A DNA stretch of 64,000 nucleotides from Protopterus annectens (Eukaryota; Chordata; Ceratodontiformes; Protopteridae). Numbering within the stretch: the stretch's first letter is position 1; each line of letters opens with the position of its first letter. Made by a program: the position numbers and the translations under genes. Below the pieces are notes generated by a model. The model was not told where the DNA came from. It searched no databases and saw nothing but the letters and a program-made list of their open reading frames with translations. Shown here one piece after another: positions 57,455 to 64,000 of the stretch. The DNA is taken from positions 510,661,823-510,725,822 of the forward strand of contig NC_056745.1 in the NCBI RefSeq assembly GCF_019279795.1. The letters run 5' to 3'.

Positions 57455-57900
57455 CATTTATTTATTTCACATTTGTTGACCATGTTAGTCTGACTGGGCA
57501 GATGCCCATTTTCAGCGGAGAGCCAAGGAGAAAAGCTCCAAAAGATAATTATAAGTAATACTTAGTACATTAAGTATAATGGTGCTAATAAACAGTTTAA
57601 CAGTAATTTACTAACAGTTTCATCTGAAATCCTAGTCACAGTGGAGGTACAAACATACAGTATAACAATAATTACAACAGTTTCATCCAGTAACTAGTCA
57701 AAAGTACAGTTTACAACAGTTCAACAGGGCAAGATAGTTTTAGTATAATAACTTTTAGGGTACAATGGAGGAATACAATGGATACAATACCAGAAAAAAA
57801 TCAGACTGAGTGTCCAAACATGATTGTGAAGCTTTGATGATTATGGTTAACTCTGCAAGAAACAAACTTCATGGTTGAACAGTTTATTCAGAAAATTCTA
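57455..57900 (-). mobile_element. LINE 3' tail (CR1/L2-like family T)
   Basis: Minus strand: CTTTTGGAGCTTTTCTCCTT, CCGCTGAAAATGGGCATC, GTCAACAAATGTG and AAATAAATAAATG at 57455-57550, the family-T 3' end. The remaining 350 bp (repeated ACAGTTT and CAGTAA words) is presumed 3' UTR; its far limit is uncertain. Confidence 0.7.
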
Positions 57901-58740
57901 AAACTAGACAATATTATTAAGAATAAGTTAATGTAATCTTCTACATCATTGTTCCATACAAATCTGAAGATGGCAAAACAGAAATGCGACGTTATCCTTA
58001 CAGATGCATCTCAGTCATAAATAATGAGACATTTTGCTTTTTGACACAGTAGACAATAGGGCTGCATGTGGTAAAAAGGAGCTTTTTCTGTCATATCACT
58101 GTAGACAAAATGGAAATAAAAGTAAGGAATGTCTACATTTTCATGCAGACAAACTACAGAAGAAACTGCAAAGAAGGAAAACGGGGCATAGGGCAGGATG
58201 AATTATGAGTGCAGAATGGTATCAAAGGTATAGTGGTCCAAGAGGTATACATAAATCAGATAAATGAAGGGAACAATCCCTAAGTATGAAGCTATCTTTT
58301 ATGTGAATTCTGTTAGCTCTGTTGACAGAAGTAGGTCCGTTCCCTGTCCCACTTTATGCATGACGGTCCCTGTTTGGGCAGTAATGTTCTGTGGAAAAAA
58401 AATGAAAACTGCCAAATGCCCAGAGATTTTAAAACAAAACAAACAAAAACCCTGTGTTTTCAAGAATGTTTGCATAGACACTTATTTTGATTCTGAAACA
58501 CCTTACTGTTATATGAAACAAAAGAAACAACTTAAAGTCTACAAGTATGGACTTTTATTTGGCGGAAAAGTAGAAGTCCAGTCTTTTATCTTGATTGTTG
58601 GTGTAGTTTGTCCTGGAAAATGATAAATGTCCCATTTTGGGCATCTAAAAAGGTAGCAACCCTAGAAAGAAATCAAAGAGAATTATACATTGCACTGCAT
58701 TACCAATAGACAGCATAGGAAATATCTTCAGCATTGCCTT
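57901..58740. repeat. Unassigned sequence with an old repeat fragment
   Basis: 58330-58665 carries words (GACGGTCCCTGTTTGGGCAG, CCCATTTTGGGCATCTAAA, then GCAACCCTAG) of a widespread vertebrate interspersed repeat related to the CATACCTCTCAACTGTCC block at 16965. A 119-codon frame at 58264-58623 overlaps it and has no protein motif, so I treat it as non-coding. Confidence 0.4.
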
Positions 58741-58756
58741 TAGCAATATTACAAAT

Positions 58757-59045
58757 GTTGTTGTTGTTGTTTGTCTTTTGGCTTTTCCCGGTTAGGGGTC
58801 GCCACAGTGAAACTCCGGTCCGCTAATGATTGGCAGTTGTTTTTTATGGTGCCGAGTTGCCAGCCCGATGCTCAACCTTCAACGAAGGCACACCCATTCA
58901 ACATATGTCTTTTGAATGCCCACTCGGCCGAGGGGAGGACATGCAGACTCCACACAGAAGGCACTCCCAACCCAAGCCGAGAATCAAATGGGAGAACCTC
59001 TTGCTGTGAGGCAACAACGCTACCACTGCACCACCGCGGAAGTTC
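58757..59045 (-). mobile_element. tRNA-derived SINE (copy 3)
   Basis: The best copy of the family. Minus strand: GCGGTGGTGCAGTGGTAGCG (tRNA-Gly-like start with A box), CCTCACAGCAAGAGG, CCCATTTGATTCTCGGC (B box with two changes), a 150-bp body, the end CCGGGAAAAGCCAAAAGAC and a (CAA)n tail. It is flanked by a perfect 16-bp target duplication TAGCAATATTACAAAT at 58741-58756 and 59046-59061. It was transcribed by pol III and mobilised by a LINE; the short CAA tail hints that an RTE- or L2-like partner is possible. Confidence 0.92.
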
Positions 59046-59061
59046 TAGCAATATTACAAAT

Positions 59062-59479
59062 ACAAATGAAAAGTGTTGCAGCTATGACAACTGAAAATGC
59101 AGACTGAGGCAGGAAGAATTCTTATGACTGCCTCAGGTTAATGAAGACTGATGCTGTATTTTCAATATCCCCTTGCCTCCCTTGCTCCTTTGTCTCCAAG
59201 ACCTTATGGAAGCCTTTTAGAAGGAAGAGGAAATGTTTTGGAAAACATTTTGATTAACACAGGAAATGCAATGTCATTCACAATGACAATCTTTAAGAAA
59301 ATCCAGAAAAACTCCGTATAACAAGTGCAGGGCAAACCCCAGAAACAAATCCACATGTTGGAACCATAATATCAAGAAGCTTTATAATAAAAAGGAAAAT
59401 AATTTTTACCTTAGGTTGCAAGAGTAATTTCCAGAATGCTAGACACCTTGTCTCTGAAATAAACAACTTGGGAGTTTAA
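59062..59479. other. Unassigned spacer
   Basis: No feature recognised between the SINE and the CR1. Confidence 0.4.
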
Positions 59480-61452
59480 TAAAATCCACGAAAACCAAGT
59501 TTGAGAATAAAATTGTTACTCAAGCTAAAGACAATTACAAGACATGTTTTAGCTATGTTCATTAATTTCAAAAGCACAATGCAGCAATGCGCTGAGCTGA
59601 TTGTTAACAATGTCACCTCCACTGAGGCTGAAGATATAGCAAACCTACTGACTGATATATTTAGCTGTAACTTTACCCCCATCTCCCCTCCATCTGTCTC
59701 TCAAGGTATATCTGAAACTGGCTCATCTCCAGCCATGACACAGGCCAAGTCATAAAAGTGCTATCAAAAGCTAAAAATATGGCATTAATGAGTCCTAACA
59801 TTATCTGTGGATGCATCTTAAACAGCATGAAACACGATTTAGCCACACCCCTAACAACACTGTTCTATCTTAGCTTCCATACAGGTTTTGTACCAAGTGA
59901 ATAGAGAACAGCCACAGTCATTCCCTGCATAAGGGGGGACCTTCCGCAGACCCAAGCAATTACAGTACCATAAGCCTGTCCAACACCATATGCAAAGCCA
60001 TAGAAAGACTTATTATGAATTAATCCATTAGGACTTAGAGAACCTCCAGCCACTGGGCATACCTCAGTTTGGATTTGTCAAGGGAAGGTCATGCTTATTC
60101 AACCTGGTAGATTTTTTGAAAAGGTCACCAAAGCAATGGTTAAAGGCAAAATGGTACACACTGCATACCTTGACCTGGTCAAAGCTTTTGACACAATTCC
60201 CCACTCAGGCATAGTAGAAAAGCTAAATAAACTGGGAATAAACTCCTACGTCACTCACTGGATTGACAATTGGCTCACAGCTAGGATGCAGATAATCAAA
60301 ATAGGGGAAGTTACCTCCACAAAGAGACTAGCCACCAGTGGTTCTCCAGGGTTCTGTGCTGGGACCTGTCCTGTTTGGTATCTGCTTTCTTGAAGAAAAA
60401 AGCAAATACAAAAGGGCCCTGTCTAAGGTTGCAGATGACTGCAAGCTGGAAGCAATCATTGAATCCCCCAGTGATTTAACCATCCTGCAGGAAGGTTTGT
60501 GTCAAATAAATAACTGGTGCCAAGATCGTGGGCTGAAACTAAATGCCAATAAATGCATTATTGTATCCTTTGGGAAGTCATCTATCCCAGGGAACTGCCA
60601 CATTGGCAATATGTCCCTAAGAGTTGACACATTTGTTCAAGATTTGGGAACTTACATGGACAGTGGCCTAATGTTTGACCAACATGCAGCATATGTCTAT
60701 TGTAAGAAAGTTCTTCTATATTGCACAAATTATAAACAAAGGGATTGTATCTAGATCTATGGATGTAATTAGATCAGTCAATGAATATGACCCCTTTGGC
60801 ATGCATCTGTCCAAACACATGCAACCACTTGAATGCCCACAGAGATACATTACTAAAAGGATACAAAGCCTAAACAACATGTCCTACATAGACTGACTCA
60901 AAGCCCTGTCACTATACTGGATAGCCTACGGACTGCTAAGAGTTGACCTGTACCTGCATACAAGGCATCCTCCAACCCATTACTGATGAATATACTGCAC
61001 AACAGCAAGCCAAATCGTATCAGAAATAGTTGATGTAGGGATTTAAACCTCTTCTACAACATCAATAGAATGGTTTGGCCGGACAGGTATATTTTGCAGA
61101 GGATGTTACTGCCGTGGAACAGACTCATGATCCACATAAAACAAAGTTCATCCCCTGTCCTTTCTTAAGCACAAGTTAGATCTGTGGATGGGAAACAAAG
61201 AATTTACCCCAGGACTCCCATGCTACTACTAGACAGAGGCAGATCTTAAATGTTTTATCCCATGAATGGGTACCCTCACATTATCTATGGCATGATAGGT
61301 AATATGGTAGTTATTCTCATTAGGGGTCATATATAATTATTGACAATGGAATGGGTAAGGCCAAAATATAACCAAAAGTGATGTTATTTTAAGCAAAAAA
61401 GGAGAAACTGATTAGGCTTAAAATGACCTGCAAGGGCCACAAGCCTATTACT
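59480..61452 (+). pseudogene. CR1 LINE ORF2: linker, RT and C-terminal part
   Basis: 5'-truncated in the EN-RT linker (KIVTQAKDNYKTCFSY; IANLLTDIFSCNFTPISPPS). RT: TAYLDLVKAFDTIPHSGIV (motif A), SVLGPVLFGICF (motif B, split by a frameshift near 60345), KVADDCKLEAIIESPSDL (motif C, both Asp kept), INNWCQDRGLKLNANKC, then LGTYMDSGLMFDQ. The C-terminal part continues in broken frames to about 61190. The 3' end GACCTGCAAGGGCCACAAGC matches the minus-strand copy at 28963. The next element begins at once. Confidence 0.88.
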
Positions 61453-61559
61453 TACTTTTTTTTTTTTATTTCTCCAAGTCTTTTGGGTTTCTATTACCAT
61501 GACAGGAATGGACCCCATGCCTAAGTCAAAGTACTGTTAAAGGTCATGAAATTAGCATT

Positions 61560-62294
61560 TTTTCAGTCTTGATGTCAGCCAGAAGTGCTCTTCGCTGCTC
61601 CTGTAATGTGCCCAGTAATGACTCCTTCTGCAGTTCATATGGAGTTACATGTATTGGTAACATATCTAAATACAATTGTAGATTCCTTTTTAAAAAAGAT
61701 CTGTTGCTCCTGCAGTTACTGGAAATGTGTATCTTTCTTCCATATTGCTCTAATTTCTGCCTGCAAATCCTGATATTTTATGACATTTTTGTCTCTGTAC
61801 GCAAGACTCTGTAGTCACTGGGTGTAGCGATTTCAATGATCAATGCTACCGTTGTCTTCTTTTCATGGACCATTATATCTGGTTTTCTAGCATCTATCTT
61901 TTGGACTGTTGGTAATGGGTGATCCCATGTGATGTAGACTTCATCATTTTCTATGATGCTTTGTGGCTCATGTTTCCAGTGTTTTTCAGCCACTTCAGTG
62001 CCATAATGTCTGCACAATCCCCAGTGCAACAGGCTTGCCACATTATTATGCCTTTCAGTATACAGTCCTTCTGCCATTAGTGTTCACAACCAGCAACAAG
62101 GTGTGCAGTTCTGTTTTACAAAACCTACATTTGTCTGTTTCTCCCACATGTTTAATGGACTTTGTAAACCAACATGTATGTAGCTAACTATCTTGGGTCA
62201 CCAATATTAACGTTTCATCTCTTGGTTTGAATTTGTCTCTCCTTAACCATTCCTGCATTTGATCCTGATCAATGTGAGGTTTTCCAGAAGCTTT
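61560..62294 (-). pseudogene. RLE-type LINE zinc-knuckle and restriction-like endonuclease
   Basis: About 62105-62140 encodes TDKCRFCKTELHTLLLVV, the Cys/His block that precedes the endonuclease (a later Cys is not seen). The open 99-codon frame 61778-62077 reads VEKHWKHEP-like sequence, ENDEVYITWDHPLPT, then ARKPDIMVHEKKT and VALIIEIATPSD: PD followed after about 13 residues by IEI fits the PD-(D/E)xK-type nuclease core. After a frameshift near 61780 the frame continues with KYQDLQAEIRAIWKK. It would nick target DNA for integration. Confidence 0.8.
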
Positions 62295-63860
62295 CTATAC
62301 TTGCAGCATTTTCCACATTTCTTGCCTTCTCATCCGGTTCTTCACCTTATATTCTTTCTTTTGTTTTTTGGCACATCCAGTTGCTGCCTGATTTTTATCT
62401 CCTTCTGGTTTGATTTCCATTCCTGCTTGACACCAATATTCTTCTGCTAGACTAAGTAGGGAAGTCATCTTAGATTTATTCTCCTCATGTTTCAAAACTT
62501 TCACTATGTTTGGGACTTGTGAGGTCAACAGATATGTGTGCAGTCCCATGATTGCAGATCTAAACATGTAATCAATTTCAAGGAGGCCCATCCCTCCTTC
62601 GGAATGGGGAATATATAATTTTGGTATGCACTGATTTTTGTGAATCATTCGGCGAGCATGAAGCATCCTTCCTGTTTTCCTGTCTAATCTATCCAACACA
62701 TTTTGGAGCCAGTGAGTCACTCCAAAACTATAAGTTAGGACAGGAAGAGCAAATTGGTTTATAGCTTGAATTCTGTTCCTAGATGTCATTGCTGTTTTCA
62801 GGATTAATTTAAGTATTCTAAAATACCTCTTACTAAGTTTTATTTGGATTTGTTCATGTTTTATTGTTGATCCTTCATCAGTTCCCAAATATTTATGAAT
62901 TCCCTCTTGCTCAAGTTCTTTTGTATCACATTCTTGTCCCAAACTGATGTTTTCTTGGTGCTGCAGTTTTCCTGCTTTAAAGGTTGTTTTGCACATTTAT
63001 CAAGACCAAATGACATTCTTATAACATCTGAAAAAGTTTTGACAACTTGCAGCTGTGCTTTCAGTTCTTCATCTGATGAGCTATACAGTTTTAAATCATC
63101 GCCAAAGAGAAGATGAGAAGTTTTTACACTTTGTTGTTTTCTAGGAGCCAAATTATAGCCATGGTTTAAGCTTTTAAGTAGACAGCTTAATGGGTTAAAG
63201 GCAAGACAGAATAGCAGTGGTGACAGAGAGTCACCTTGGAATATCCCCCTTTGAATTTTTATCCCTGGAATAATAATTTGTCCTTTATCATGGCTTAATT
63301 GCATAGTGGCCTGCCACTGTTTCATGGTCACTGTAATGTAGTCGATCAGTGTAGGGTGTATCTTATACATTTTTAAGCAGTCTTTTATCCATGAATGTGG
63401 GATACTATCAAATACTTTTTGTAGTCAATCCATGCCATACTTAAATTCTTCCCCTTTTTACAGTTTTCTACTATGACTTTATTTAACAACAAATGATCCT
63501 TTGTTCCATATGACTTTCTTTTATTGTCCTTTTGTTCTATTGTCATAATTAAGTTTTCTTCTAAATGACTATAAACTCTGTCATCATCAATTCCAGTGTA
63601 TAGTTTATATGTCGTTGGAAGGCAAGTTATTGGTCTATAATTTTTAGGGTACCTTGCAGGTTCACTCTTAAGTAGGAACATTGTTTTTCCTCTTGTTAGC
63701 CAAGTTAGTGTCTGTTCGGGGTGCGCATATAAATAGTTCTTATTCATGGCTACATCTTTGTGCAAAGATGTTAATACTTTTAACCAGAAGTTAGGTACTG
63801 CATCTGGGCCTGGGGTTTTCCAGTTAGAGGCTTTTCTTAACTTTGTTTCAATCTCTCTGG
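62295..63860 (-). pseudogene. RLE-type LINE reverse transcriptase
   Basis: In order: KLRKASNWKTPGPDAVPNFW (63785-63845), FLLKSEPARYPKNYRPITCL, then AWIDYKK and, after a frameshift near 63420, FDSIPHSWI (motif A); GIFQGDSLSPLLFCLAFNPL (motif B); LLFGDDLKLYSSSDEEL (motif C, two Asp kept); after another frameshift near 62930 KYLGTDEGSTIKHEQIQ, LPVLTYSFGVTHWLQ and CIPKLYIPHSEGGMGLLEID (thumb and after). The frame 62295-62996 is 233 codons long. Only a few frameshifts break it, so it is comparatively young. Confidence 0.85.
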
Positions 63861-64000
63861 CTGTTACTTCATCTCATTTCATATCCTGTACTTTTAAACT
63901 TATTCTTTCCTTTACTTCTTCTATCCTTAAGCATATTTGTTGTGTTCCACAGGATCTTTATAAATACTTCTCCAAAATGTATCTATTTCTCCAAAATGTA

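Larger units (their letters stand above)
61453..64000 (-). mobile_element. RLE-type LINE (R2/R4 group), runs off the window
   Basis: A minus-strand element ending in a poly-A tail (T-run at 61455-61467 on the plus strand). Reading from the right it encodes a linker, a full reverse transcriptase, a Cys/His stretch and a C-terminal restriction-like endonuclease, the order of the R2/R4/Dong group and not of APE-type LINEs. The 5' end lies beyond 64000. R4-type elements often choose specific targets, but here it abuts the 3' end of a CR1. Confidence 0.8.

Noticed and set aside
58264..58623. 119-codon frame as a possible small gene
   Set aside because: It overlaps an old interspersed repeat, starts without context and has no recognisable domain.

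Overview
This is vertebrate nuclear DNA built almost entirely from transposable elements. I could not support any host protein-coding exon. The mix is APE-type L1 and CR1-like LINEs, an RLE-type (R2/R4-group) LINE, tyrosine-recombinase DIRS elements, Penelope-like elements (PLEs), a tRNA-derived SINE, a large solo LTR and a family of terminal-inverted-repeat (TIR) elements. Together with long AT-rich spacers this points to a large-genome vertebrate such as a caecilian, salamander or lungfish. The species cannot be fixed from the sequence alone. No element is intact; every long reading frame is broken.

Layout. 540-10960 reads as one minus-strand L1 interrupted in turn by a PLE (about 1000-2431, itself carrying a SINE), a LINE 3' tail (3960-4180), a DIRS element (about 4665-10250) and a second LINE tail. 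10961-22338 is the least repeat-dense part: one TIR element with a SINE inside, microsatellites, local duplications and a possible YY1-type promoter motif. 22339-23666 is a solo LTR with a perfect 5-bp target duplication. 23680-33960 is a pile of L1 copies in both orientations, broken by a TIR element that contains a CR1, by another CR1 and by a 402-bp-spaced direct repeat. 34590-38695 is the best preserved LINE (GDIHPNPGP-like motif, endonuclease, RT, short-repeat tail). 39921-43560 is a minus-strand CR1 with an esterase-type ORF1 and an EN-RT ORF2.

44850-56760 is the most interesting nest. A minus-strand L1 is split by a DIRS element (46544-53910), which is itself invaded by a 1.69-kb near-perfect inverted-repeat PLE unit (47685-49373, 14-bp target duplication) and by a second PLE fragment (about 52425-52830). 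The right end holds a LINE tail, a SINE with a perfect 16-bp target duplication, a CR1 (59480-61452) and an RLE-type LINE running off the window (61453-64000).

Four sites (2336-2378, 47811-47865, 49231-49286, 52504-52560) fold as hammerhead-ribozyme-like motifs near the 3' ends of the PLE copies. Two of them keep the conserved core and all three helices, including a self-complementary helix III of the type used by dimeric hammerheads. That, the inverted PLE unit, and two separate DIRS insertions into almost the same place of the same L1 family are the main points to follow up.
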